This document shows positions 1 through 8,359 of a DNA stretch of 64,000 bases, in pieces. A program made the position numbers and the translations under genes. Every line of letters starts with the position of its first letter. The stretch's first letter is position 1. The DNA is taken from contig JBKHYJ010000105.1 of the NCBI GenBank assembly GCA_046565505.1, positions 62,001 through 126,000 on the forward strand, given 5' to 3'. The stretch comes from JBKHYJ01 sp046565505 (lineage in GTDB: Bacteria > Acidobacteriota > Blastocatellia > UBA7656). The notes below the pieces were generated by a model. The model saw only the letters and a list, made by a program, of their open reading frames with translations. It did no database searches and was not told the origin of the DNA.

Positions 1-59
1 GCCGCCTGGATATCACGATAGCGGGAGGGGGGCCGGACGGTACGCCGAGAGGTTAAGCC

Positions 60-1646
60 ATGAGAAGATTCAGCCATGAAATATTCGACGGCCTGCTGCG
101 GGCACATGTCACGCCTGATGGGCGCGTCGATTACAGGGGGCTCGCGGGGGGCCGGGAGGAACTCGACCGCTACCTGGCCGCCCTCGCCGCGGCAAGCCCG
201 GACTCAGACCCGGAGCAATTCCCCACGGACGACGACCGGCTGGCGTACTGGATCAATTGCTACAACGCTTTCATTCTCAGGGGCGTGCTGGACGAGTACC
301 CGATCAAATCCGTGTTCGAGACCGCCGACGGCGCTTTCTTCAAGAGGAAGAAGTATGTCGCGGGCGGGGCGGTCTACTCCGTCGACGAGATCGAAAACGA
401 GATCATTCGCAAGCGGTTCGACGAGCCGCGCATTCACTTCGCTCTGAACTGCGCGTCGAATTCTTGCCCCGCCCTGTACAACGAGGCGTTCGATTCAAAC
501 AAGCTCGACCAACAGTTGAGCGAAAAAACGGAAGGGTTCCTGCGCCGGCCCATCAACTTCCGCGTCGACCCGGCCGAAAAAAAGGTTTTCATCTCGCGCA
601 TCTTCAAATTCTACCCGGAAGACTTTTCGGGCGGCAGGCGGAAGACGACCGCGGAGATGCGCGAGGACATTTTAGATTTCATAGCCCGTTACGGCCGCTA
701 CTCGCGCGAGGAGCTTCAGGACTACACGCTCGCTTATAACGTCTATGACTGGGGGCTGAATGACGTAGAGCTTCCCGCCTCTTCGCCGGGGCTCCCCTTC
801 CATGAATCGGTCGAAAAGTTTCACCCGGACGACGCGGCTCTGCGTGAAGTCTTGCTCTACTCGGGCTCTTTCTGCAACCGCGCCTGCGAGTGGTGCACGG
901 TGAACGGGTCGCCCGCCGGGTGGTACAGGCCATACACGGCCGAGGCGATGGATAAGGCGCTAGCCGCGCTCGCGGCCGATGGCAACTTAAAATTCTATGG
1001 CGGCGAGCCCACCACGGACGTGGAGAACCTGCTGTGGGCCATCTCTTACGCCCGCGCGCATGGGTTCAGAGGTTTGATAACGATCTACTCCAACGGCGTC
1101 CTCGCCGACCGTCTGATCCGCGCCCTGGAATCCGACGACCGCAGCGAATGCGTCTTGAACTACTCGATCTGGCATGGCGTGGACGCGGACCCGATACCGG
1201 CGCGTGCGAAGGAGTTGATAGAGCAGTGGGCGGCCGACCACCCGATGAGAATTTTTACGAATTACCCCGTGCTTTTCCCCGTCGCCGGCGGGGCAGAGTT
1301 CGACATTCCGCAGAGCCGCAAAGTCGAGTACTACGGCTACGAGTACTATTGCCCCAAGTGTTTTCCGGTGCTGACTAGCGAGGGGAAGTTCGAGGCCTGC
1401 CCGTTCGCCGTCGAGCTAGGCAAGCCTCATTTCCGGGTCGGCGGAGCGACTGATGACCCGGCCGTGGTGAATGAAAACTACCGCAGGTTTCGCAAGTGGG
1501 TGGACGACGTTCTGATACCGGAATCGCGCCGCCGGCAGGTCGCGCCATGCGGGGTATGCAACTATCATCTCGACGGGCTGCAAACGCCCGACTACCTTCC
1601 CGGTCGGGCCGCATCACCTGTCGTTCAACTCAAGCGGGCGAGGTGA
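60..1646 (+). CDS. DUF547-radical SAM fusion protein
   Basis: A 528-residue protein made of two parts. Residues about 1-225 match DUF547: WINCYNA at 64-70 and a second conserved block, HFALNCASNSCP, near 126. Residues about 240-520 are a radical SAM domain: CNRACEWC gives the CxxxCxxC cluster ligands C272, C276 and C279, and FYGGEP at 312-317 is the SAM-binding GGE motif. Five more cysteines towards the C-terminus (C431, C434, C447, C497, C500) could hold an auxiliary Fe-S cluster, as in SPASM or twitch domains. GAGAGG at 47-52 is a good ribosome binding site for this ATG. No signal peptide is visible. The radical SAM family is certain; the reaction and substrate are unknown, and I know of no function for DUF547. 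The next gene, proS, converges on it. Confidence 0.9.
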   Translation: MRRFSHEIFDGLLRAHVTPDGRVDYRGLAGGREELDRYLAALAAASPDSDPEQFPTDDDRLAYWINCYNAFILRGVLDEYPIKSVFETADGAFFKRKKYVAGGAVYSVDEIENEIIRKRFDEPRIHFALNCASNSCPALYNEAFDSNKLDQQLSEKTEGFLRRPINFRVDPAEKKVFISRIFKFYPEDFSGGRRKTTAEMREDILDFIARYGRYSREELQDYTLAYNVYDWGLNDVELPASSPGLPFHESVEKFHPDDAALREVLLYSGSFCNRACEWCTVNGSPAGWYRPYTAEAMDKALAALAADGNLKFYGGEPTTDVENLLWAISYARAHGFRGLITIYSNGVLADRLIRALESDDRSECVLNYSIWHGVDADPIPARAKELIEQWAADHPMRIFTNYPVLFPVAGGAEFDIPQSRKVEYYGYEYYCPKCFPVLTSEGKFEACPFAVELGKPHFRVGGATDDPAVVNENYRRFRKWVDDVLIPESRRRQVAPCGVCNYHLDGLQTPDYLPGRAASPVVQLKRAR

Positions 1647-1661
1647 GGGCAAGGCGGGGCC

Positions 1662-3383
1662 TTACTGCCGGAGCTTCGCCGTGAGGGATGAAGCGATGGC
1701 GTCCACCGGCACGTCTTCCGACCGGCGAGCCGCGCGGGTCATCAACTCGACTTTGCCCTCTTTGATCTTCTTGCCGACGGTCAGGCGGTACGGGACGCCG
1801 ATCAAATCCGCGTCGTTGAACTTTACGCCCGCGCGCTCGTTGCGGTCGTCGAGTAATACTTCGACGCCGGCGGCTTGAAGCTCTGCGTAGATTCGCTCGG
1901 CCGCGCTCATCAACTCCGGGTCTTTCACGTTGACCGGCGTGACGATCACATGGAACGGGGCTATCGACGCGGGCCAGATGATGCCCGCTTCGTCGTTGTA
2001 AAGCTCGACCACGGCGGCCATCAGACGCTCGACGCCTATGCCATAGCTTCCCATCACGATAGGCACCTCGTTCCCTTCCGCGGTCAAAATGTTCGCGCCC
2101 ATGCTGTCGGAGTACTTCGTGCCCAGCTTGAAGATGTGGCCGATCTCTACCGCCTTGAATACGTCGAGCGCGCCCGAACAATTCGAGCAGCGCTCGCCCG
2201 CCTTCACCGTGCGGAGGCTCGCCCACTTGCGCACCTTGATGTCTCTATCGACCGACACGCCGCGCAGGTGGTGGTCGTCTTTGTTCGCGCCCGTGGTCAT
2301 GTTGCGCCGGCCCCTCAGGGATTCGTCGGCAATCACCTCCGCCACCCTCGCGTGCGTCGCCGGAGTGACGCCGACCGCGCCGAGCGAGCCTGCCGAAGCG
2401 CCGAGCGCCTCTACGATCTCCTCCGCGTGCGCCGGCCTCACGTTGAGCGCGCCAGTCGCGTCCTGAAGCTTCGTCTCGTTCAGCTCGTGGTCGCCGCGCA
2501 TGAGCACAAGGGCGAGGCGGCCGTCGAGCATGTACACCAGCGTTTTGATCTGGCGGTCGGCCGCGGCGCCGCCCGGGAACGTCGTGAGGTCTTCAATCGT
2601 CCGCACGCCGGGCGTCGGGAACTCCTCGGGCGCGGGCGGGCCTTCCTCGTCGTCCGGGGCTTCGAGGGCGGAAGTGGCCTTCTCCACGTTCGCCGCGTAG
2701 CCGCAGTTTTCGCAAACGACTATACGGTCTTCGCCGGCGTCAGTGCGGACCATGAATTCCGTCGATTGGCTGCCGCCCATCGCGCCCGAGCTGGCCTCGA
2801 CCGGCGTGAACTTAAGCCCGCAGCGCGTGAAGATGGCGCAGTACGCGCCGTGCTGGTCCTGAAATGCCTTGTCCAGCCCCTCGCGGTCCACGTCGAACGA
2901 GTACGCGTCCTTCATGGTGAACTCGCGCACGCGGAGCAGGCCGGACTTGGGCCGCGCCTCGTCGCGGAATTTGGTTTGAATCTGATACCAGACCTGCGGC
3001 AGTTGCCTGTAAGAGTTGATGGCGTTGCGCGCGATCGATGTGAAGACTTCTTCATGCGTCATGCCGAGCCCCATCTCCGCGTTCTTACGGTCGCGCAGCC
3101 TGAACATGTTATCGCCCATCACCTCCCAGCGCCCCGACTCCTTCCACACCTCCGAAGGATTTAGCGCGGGCAATAAGAATTCCTGGCCGCCCACCCGGTT
3201 CATCTCTTCGCGGATGATCTCTATGACCTTGAGGCGCACGCGGTGGGCGAGCGGGAGCAGCGAGTAGATGCCCGCCGTCAGCTGGCGGATGTAACCCGCG
3301 CGCACGAGCAAGCGGTGGCTCGCCACCTCGGCGTCCGCCGGGTCGTCGCGCAGAGTGGGGATGAACATATTAGACCAACGCAT
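1662..3383 (-). CDS. proS: prolyl-tRNA synthetase (bacterial INS type)
   Basis: Class II aminoacyl-tRNA synthetase that charges tRNA-Pro with proline in the cytoplasm; 573 residues, normal for the bacterial form. Motif 2 is visible as FRDEARPKSGLLR (near 137) and motif 3 as GSYGIGVERLM (near 443). Between them, roughly residues 230-400, lies the YbaK-like insertion domain that edits mis-charged Ala-tRNA-Pro, followed by the C-terminal anticodon-binding domain. A short CENCGY motif sits just before the insertion. The ATG is preceded by AAGGAGA at 8 nt. It is transcribed alone, divergently from guaB. Confidence 0.97.
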   Translation of the reverse strand: MRWSNMFIPTLRDDPADAEVASHRLLVRAGYIRQLTAGIYSLLPLAHRVRLKVIEIIREEMNRVGGQEFLLPALNPSEVWKESGRWEVMGDNMFRLRDRKNAEMGLGMTHEEVFTSIARNAINSYRQLPQVWYQIQTKFRDEARPKSGLLRVREFTMKDAYSFDVDREGLDKAFQDQHGAYCAIFTRCGLKFTPVEASSGAMGGSQSTEFMVRTDAGEDRIVVCENCGYAANVEKATSALEAPDDEEGPPAPEEFPTPGVRTIEDLTTFPGGAAADRQIKTLVYMLDGRLALVLMRGDHELNETKLQDATGALNVRPAHAEEIVEALGASAGSLGAVGVTPATHARVAEVIADESLRGRRNMTTGANKDDHHLRGVSVDRDIKVRKWASLRTVKAGERCSNCSGALDVFKAVEIGHIFKLGTKYSDSMGANILTAEGNEVPIVMGSYGIGVERLMAAVVELYNDEAGIIWPASIAPFHVIVTPVNVKDPELMSAAERIYAELQAAGVEVLLDDRNERAGVKFNDADLIGVPYRLTVGKKIKEGKVELMTRAARRSEDVPVDAIASSLTAKLRQ

Positions 3384-3474
3384 TTCCGGTTCTCCTTAAA
3401 CTAGAATCCGCCGCGGCGAGTGCATGAAAGATTGCGGCCGCGATACGGAACTGTGAAAAGTAGCAAGTAAAATA

Positions 3475-3487
3475 CTTGACCGTCAAG
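3475..3487. promoter_or_regulatory. operator-like palindrome
   Basis: CTTGACCGTCAAG is a perfect inverted repeat with 6-base arms around one central base, about 90 bases upstream of the proS start. It could be a dimeric repressor site, or the TTGAC part could be a -35 element. Only the symmetry is seen. Confidence 0.3.
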
Positions 3488-3586
3488 GAACGCGGATGTC
3501 TGCATGCCCGGGCGACCGCCGGGCTTCGGCCGGCCCGCGCGCGGGATGTAGGCCGCAGGTCCCCGCACCGGGTCCCCTCGGCCTGC

Positions 3587-3676
3587 GCGCCGGTTTCAAG
3601 GAGCGGGGCAGCCAGTTGGGAGAGTTTCTTCCCCGTCCCGCCGGCCTCGCGCGGGGGCTCGCTTGCAAACCGGCGC
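3587..3676. repeat. imperfect inverted repeat upstream of guaB
   Basis: GCGCCGGTTTCAAGGAGC (3587-3604) is matched by the complement of 3657-3676 with two one-base insertions, leaving a spacer of about 52 bases that can itself fold. It would form a long hairpin in the guaB leader, or it could be the remains of a small mobile repeat. Function unknown. Confidence 0.45.
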
Positions 3677-3797
3677 TAGCCTTTGATACATTCCATAGCT
3701 GGACCACCCCGGACCGGCACCGATATATTGTGCATCGCCGCCGCTCTCTCCGGCGATGACATGTCGGCACTATTTAGAACGACTGCGAGGTGGTGCG

Positions 3798-5264
3798 ATG
3801 CTGGGTAATGACATTCCCGAGGCCCTGACTTTCGACGACGTTTCCCTGGTGCCCGCGCGCAGCGGGGTCCTTCCTACCGAAGCTGATACCACGACCAGAT
3901 TCACGCGGAATATACCGATCAACATACCCATCTCCAGCGCGGCAATGGATACGGTGACGGAGTCGCACCTAGCCATCGCAATCGCGCAGCAGGGGGGCAT
4001 CGGCGTCGTGCACAAGAATCTCTCTATAGAAGATCAGCGCGACGAGGTGGACAAAGTCAAGCGCAGCGAGTCCGGCATGATCGTCGACCCCGTGACGATG
4101 ACGCCCGACCGCCGCATCTCTGAGGCGATGGAGATGATGGACCGATACCGCATATCAGGCGTCCCCATCGTCGAGGAGGACCGCCACCTCGTGGGCATCC
4201 TCACCAACCGCGACCTGAGATTTGAGACCAGGCTCGACCTCCCCATCAGCGAGGTCATGACGAAAGAGAATCTAATCACCGTGCCGGTCGGGACCACGCT
4301 CACCGAAGCGAAGGCCATCCTTCAGCGCCACCGCGTCGAAAAGCTCCTGGTCGTCGATGATAATTACAGGCTCAAAGGGCTCATCACCGTAAAAGACATC
4401 CAGAAAGCCATCAAGTACCCGCTCGCGGCGAAAGACAAGCTCGGCCGCCTGCGCGTGGCCGCGGCGACGGGCGCGACGGGCGATTTCCTAGAGCGGGCCG
4501 AAGAGCTTGTGCGCGCCCGCGTTGACGCGCTCGTGGTCGACACGGCGCACGGGCACACCGACAGCGTCATCGCCGCGGTTAAGAAGATCAAGGGCCGCTT
4601 CCCCGAGATCGACCTCGTCGCCGGCAACATAGCCACCGCCGAGGCGACAAAGGACTTGATTCATGCCGGCGTCGATGCGGTCAAAGTCGGCATGGGACCA
4701 GGCAGCATATGCACGACCCGCGTAGTGTCTGGCGCCGGCGTGCCGCAGATAACGGCGGTTCTTAACTGCGCCGGGGCGGCCCGCGGGTCCGGGGTCCCCG
4801 TCATAGCTGATGGCGGGATCAAGTATTCGGGCGACGTCACGAAAGCAATCTCGGCCGGGGCGGACTCCGTGATGATCGGGTCGCTTTTCGCCGGGACCGA
4901 CGAAAGCCCCGGCGAGGTCATTCTATTCCAGGGCCGCTCGTTCAAATCATACCGCGGGATGGGGTCGCTATCGGCGATGAAGGAAGGCAGCCGCGACAGG
5001 TACGGCCAGAGCGGCGAGATGCAGATGTCGAAACTCGTCCCCGAAGGCATCGAGGGAAGGGTCCCGCACAAAGGCCCGCTTTCATCGCTCGTTCATCAAC
5101 TGGTGGGCGGCCTGCGCTCGGGCATGGGGTATTGCGGGTGCCGCACGATAAGCGAGATGCAGGAGCGCGCGCGCTTCATCCGCGTGACCTCCGCCGGCTT
5201 GCGCGAAAGCCATGTGCACGACGTGATAATCACCAAAGAAGCACCTAATTACCAGATAGAGTAA
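3798..5264 (+). CDS. guaB: IMP dehydrogenase
   Basis: NAD-dependent oxidation of IMP to XMP, the first committed step of GMP synthesis. The protein is 488 residues from this start, the standard length. It has the two CBS domains (about 92-205; VMTKENLITVPVG opens the second) inside a TIM barrel, the active-site loop GPGSICTTR with the catalytic Cys, and the flap region with the dyad after GRVPHKG. An ATG at 3756 is also in frame, but GAGGTGG lies just before 3798 and family members begin with a sequence like LTFDDVSLVP, so 3798 is preferred. Confidence 0.97.
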   Translation: MLGNDIPEALTFDDVSLVPARSGVLPTEADTTTRFTRNIPINIPISSAAMDTVTESHLAIAIAQQGGIGVVHKNLSIEDQRDEVDKVKRSESGMIVDPVTMTPDRRISEAMEMMDRYRISGVPIVEEDRHLVGILTNRDLRFETRLDLPISEVMTKENLITVPVGTTLTEAKAILQRHRVEKLLVVDDNYRLKGLITVKDIQKAIKYPLAAKDKLGRLRVAAATGATGDFLERAEELVRARVDALVVDTAHGHTDSVIAAVKKIKGRFPEIDLVAGNIATAEATKDLIHAGVDAVKVGMGPGSICTTRVVSGAGVPQITAVLNCAGAARGSGVPVIADGGIKYSGDVTKAISAGADSVMIGSLFAGTDESPGEVILFQGRSFKSYRGMGSLSAMKEGSRDRYGQSGEMQMSKLVPEGIEGRVPHKGPLSSLVHQLVGGLRSGMGYCGCRTISEMQERARFIRVTSAGLRESHVHDVIITKEAPNYQIE

Positions 5265-5606
5265 TCTCATGAAACTGTGACCGCGAAACGCGGAGCCGCG
5301 AAGTCGTGAAGCGGAGGGAAAGCGAGGGGGTCATCTGTTTAAATCTGAACTCCCCTTTAGATTGTGCCTCTCTTTTAGATTCTAATTCCCTTTCAGGTCA
5401 TCACCCCGTTTTACTCCCGCGCGCCGCCTTCGCCGCCCCGCGGCGGCAGTTTCATGTAACGATTGCGCGTCAATAGTCAGAAAAATTCTGCGCCCGCAGC
5501 CCTGCTTGTCCTGCTAACCGACGCCCCCTTACAATATTTATAGCGGGGATCGAACGGCACCCGAGTTGCACTCGACCGATCATGAAAGCGCGACGGCAGG
5601 CGGCGA
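5265..5606 (+). promoter_or_regulatory. intergenic region with likely promoter for the lipid kinase
   Basis: No gene in this 342-base gap. TTGTCC (5506-5511) and TACAAT (5530-5535) with 18 bases between them form a plausible sigma-70 promoter about 70 bases before the next start. A small hairpin (CCGCG AAA CGCGG, 5281-5293) follows guaB, without a T-tract. Short CTTTAGATT-like repeats lie near 5353-5385. Confidence 0.45.
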
Positions 5607-6638
5607 ATGACTGATAAGCGAGCCACAATTATTTTCAACCCTATGTCGGGGCAGCGGTCGCGCCGCGCGGAGGACGCTCGGGAGATGATACGCATGCTCG
5701 GCGAGCGGGGCATCGCCGCCGACGCTCTGGCGACGGACGGGCCTGACGCCGCCACGAGCCTGGCTTGCGAAGCGGTCAAAGACGGCTCGGATATAATAGT
5801 CAGTTATGGCGGCGACGGGACGCTAAACGAAGTGATTCAAGGCATGGCGGGCAGTCGCGCGAGCCTTGCGATATGGCCGGGCGGCACGTCCAACGTGGTG
5901 GCACGCGACCTGGGAATCCCCTTTAACATGGCGCAACTCGCCCACCTGATCTCGCGCGGGAAGACGAAGCGCGTCTCCCTGGGGTTGGCGACGGGCAACG
6001 CCGCCGGCGAGCGGTCACTGGCCGGCGGAGTGGAAGAAACAAAGGCGCGGCATTACGTCAGCTCCGATAATTTGTCGTTAAGACTGGCCGAGAACGCCGC
6101 GGCGGTGACTGACCCTTTCGCGCGCCCCGCTGACGCGCCGACCCTGCGAAGATACTTTCTGATGATGGCTGGCATCGGCCTCGACGCGTCTATCGCGCGA
6201 GGCGTGAATCGAAAACTCAAGCGCAGGACTGGCGAGTTCGCTTACTGGGTGACGGGCATCAAGCATTTGTTCACCTGGCAGGCCGACCCTTTTACCGTCG
6301 AAGTCGACGGCAAATTATACGAGAGCGTCTTCGCGGTCGTCGGCAACGGCAAAGGCTATGGCGGCGGCATGTGCATAACCCCGCACGCCAGGCTTGATGA
6401 GCCTTTGTTCGAGGTTTACATACTCCCCCGGCGCGCCAATAACTTCGCTTACATCTCCGCGCTCGCCGCCTGCATGCGCGGCAGGCCGGAGAGCACGGGC
6501 GCGACTCTGGTTAAGGGCAAGCACATCAAGGCTGACTCAACGCGCGAGCCGTGGGTCGAGGCCGACGGCGAGATAATCGGGCCGCTCCCGATGACTTTTG
6601 ACATCGTCCCTGACGCGCTCTCCGTCCTAGTCCCATGA
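5607..6638 (+). CDS. diacylglycerol kinase family lipid kinase (YegS/BmrU type)
   Basis: Predicted ATP-dependent lipid kinase of the DAGK catalytic family, 343 residues, near the family length. The N-terminus IIFNPMSG (8-15) and the nucleotide-binding GGDGTLNEV (68-76), followed by WPGGTSNVVARDLG, are the family signatures. The C-terminal half forms the usual beta-sandwich. Family members phosphorylate diacylglycerol, ceramide or similar lipids at the inner membrane face; the substrate here cannot be read from sequence. There is no signal peptide. A promoter candidate lies upstream, and the gene appears to stand alone. Confidence 0.9.
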   Translation: MTDKRATIIFNPMSGQRSRRAEDAREMIRMLGERGIAADALATDGPDAATSLACEAVKDGSDIIVSYGGDGTLNEVIQGMAGSRASLAIWPGGTSNVVARDLGIPFNMAQLAHLISRGKTKRVSLGLATGNAAGERSLAGGVEETKARHYVSSDNLSLRLAENAAAVTDPFARPADAPTLRRYFLMMAGIGLDASIARGVNRKLKRRTGEFAYWVTGIKHLFTWQADPFTVEVDGKLYESVFAVVGNGKGYGGGMCITPHARLDEPLFEVYILPRRANNFAYISALAACMRGRPESTGATLVKGKHIKADSTREPWVEADGEIIGPLPMTFDIVPDALSVLVP

Positions 6639-6716
6639 ATTATCCCGGCCGGACGCGCCCCCCTTCGCGGGCGGCGCGCCGGTCAAATAAGCGTGCCCAA
6701 GTAAGGAGATTTTAGG

Positions 6717-7976
6717 ATGCGTGCAGTACTGATTTCACTCTTATCGCTGGCAACTCTCGCGACTAATTCGCCCGGCGCGAAGCTTACGGCCGAGGCGGCG
6801 CAGACGACACCGCGCGCCGCCTCGACAGGCGCGGCGAAGGCCGGCGCGGGAGGCGACGCGGCGGAGTTCGACCGCCTGAGGAACGAGGCAAATGACGCGC
6901 TCTACAACATGGATTACAAGGCGGCGCGCGCAGGTTACCTGCGCATGACGCAGGTCGCGCCCGAGCACCCGGCGGGCTACGTTTATCTGGCGAACAACCT
7001 GTGGCTGGAGACGCTGAACGCGAGCCGCCGGTTGAACACGTCCCTCTACTCGGGCGGGTCGTTCTACTCCCAGGACGCGGACGAAGACAAGGCTGACCCG
7101 AGGCGTGACCGCGAGTTCGACGATTTGATAAAGCAAGCCCTGGCTAAAACGAGGGCGCGGTTGCTGAAGGATTCTTCCGACGCGGAGGCGCTCTACTACG
7201 AAGCGTCCGCGCTCGGGCTGCGCGCCGGCTATGGCACGACGGTCAAGCGCAGCTTCGCGCGGGCGATAGGCGACGCGAACGATTCGATCCAGATTCACAA
7301 GAAGGTCATCAAGCTGGACCCGAATTACGCCGACGCATACCTGAGCATAGGGCTGTATGAATACGTCGTAGACAGCCTGCCCTTCGGCTGGCGGGTGCTC
7401 GCGCGGTTCGCGGGACTCAAAGGCTCCAAGAAGAAGGGCATCGAGCACCTCGAAATGGTTACTCAGAGCGGCAAGTACACGTCAGACGACGCCCGCGTCG
7501 TACTGATAGGGATCTACGGCAGGGAGGGCAAGCCCGAACGCGCGCTCGAAATGATAAGCTACCTGGCTAACAAGTACCCCCGCAATTACCTGTTCGGCGT
7601 GGAGCGTGCGGCGATGCTCTACCGTATGGGCCGGGCCGGCGAGGGGGACCAGGCTTTCCAGAACTTGCTCAGGGATGAGCGTATCCGGCAGGCGGCTTCC
7701 GATTTAGTTAACTATCAGTGGGGCGAATCGCTGGCGGCGAGAGGCGACTACGCGCGGGCGGTCGAGCGGTACAACGAGGTGAAACGGTGGCAGAAATCCG
7801 ACGCGGAGATAGTGTCGCTCGCGCACCTGCACGCGGGGCAGGCGCTCGACGCGCTCGGGAAGCGGAGCGAAGCCGTGGCCGAATACCAGGTCGTGCTTAA
7901 ACGCGAAAACGTGTTCGACTCGCATAAGCTCGCTTCGCAATTCGTCAAAAAGCCTTACATACCTGCGAAAGGGTGA
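6717..7976 (+). CDS. exported tetratricopeptide-repeat protein
   Basis: A 419-residue protein with an N-terminal hydrophobic signal peptide (about residues 1-28, ending before AEAAQ). Helical repeat segments include EANDALYNMDYKAARAGYLR near 60 and two further TPR-like pairs near 290-390. TPR proteins are scaffolds for protein contacts; no catalytic motif is present. AAGGAGA lies 9 bases before the ATG. A strong terminator follows at 8069. The partner is unknown. Confidence 0.8.
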   Translation: MRAVLISLLSLATLATNSPGAKLTAEAAQTTPRAASTGAAKAGAGGDAAEFDRLRNEANDALYNMDYKAARAGYLRMTQVAPEHPAGYVYLANNLWLETLNASRRLNTSLYSGGSFYSQDADEDKADPRRDREFDDLIKQALAKTRARLLKDSSDAEALYYEASALGLRAGYGTTVKRSFARAIGDANDSIQIHKKVIKLDPNYADAYLSIGLYEYVVDSLPFGWRVLARFAGLKGSKKKGIEHLEMVTQSGKYTSDDARVVLIGIYGREGKPERALEMISYLANKYPRNYLFGVERAAMLYRMGRAGEGDQAFQNLLRDERIRQAASDLVNYQWGESLAARGDYARAVERYNEVKRWQKSDAEIVSLAHLHAGQALDALGKRSEAVAEYQVVLKRENVFDSHKLASQFVKKPYIPAKG

Positions 7977-8359
7977 ATTGAGCGGCGGGCTCATGTATTC
8001 TTCCGGCCGGTTGAACTCGGCCGCGCTCGCCCCCGCGGCCTCCGGCACTTCCCGAACTTCTATTTTAGTCGCGCGCTCGCCGGGTGAGCGCGCGATATTT
8101 TTTTAGTTATGTCTGTGGGCGCGCGACCCCTACTATAGGGGGGGCCGGTTTCTGACTCTCAAACCGTTGTGTTATCATTTCTTCAGACGGCAAGAATGCC
8201 TGTCATATCCTGATTAAGTTTGACAGAGGTAAGCGCGCATGGGTCATTCAAAGACGCCCTATCCAGGAGAGAGTTCGGGACGAGCGCGCGGGACGCAAAT
8301 CGATAGCCTTCTTAATCAATCAGCATTCAAAACTCCACACGTCAAGGCGAGGTCCGATC
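7977..8359 (+). other. intergenic region
   Basis: A 383-base gap. The first part carries the terminator at 8069-8105. The rest (8106-8359) is the upstream region of the AlbA_2 gene. A TTGACA at 8219-8224 has no good -10 at the proper spacing. An open frame starting at 8239 overlaps the next gene and is not convincing. Confidence 0.5.
8069..8105 (+). terminator. Rho-independent terminator
   Basis: Perfect 10-bp stem TCGCGCGCTC / GAGCGCGCGA (8069-8078 with 8086-8095), a 7-base loop, then TATTTTTTT. It ends transcription of the TPR gene. Confidence 0.9.

Larger units (their letters stand above)
3384..3797. other. intergenic region between proS and guaB
   Basis: A 414-base divergent control region with no convincing gene. 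It holds a 13-base perfect palindrome close to proS and a large imperfect inverted repeat nearer guaB, listed separately. The middle is very GC-rich and can form several hairpins. No clear -35/-10 pair stands out. Confidence 0.6.

Noticed and set aside
3..56. Open frame ending in TAA just before the first gene, possibly the C-terminus of an upstream gene
   Set aside because: Only 17 codons are visible and nothing in them can be recognised; it may be real but cannot be supported.
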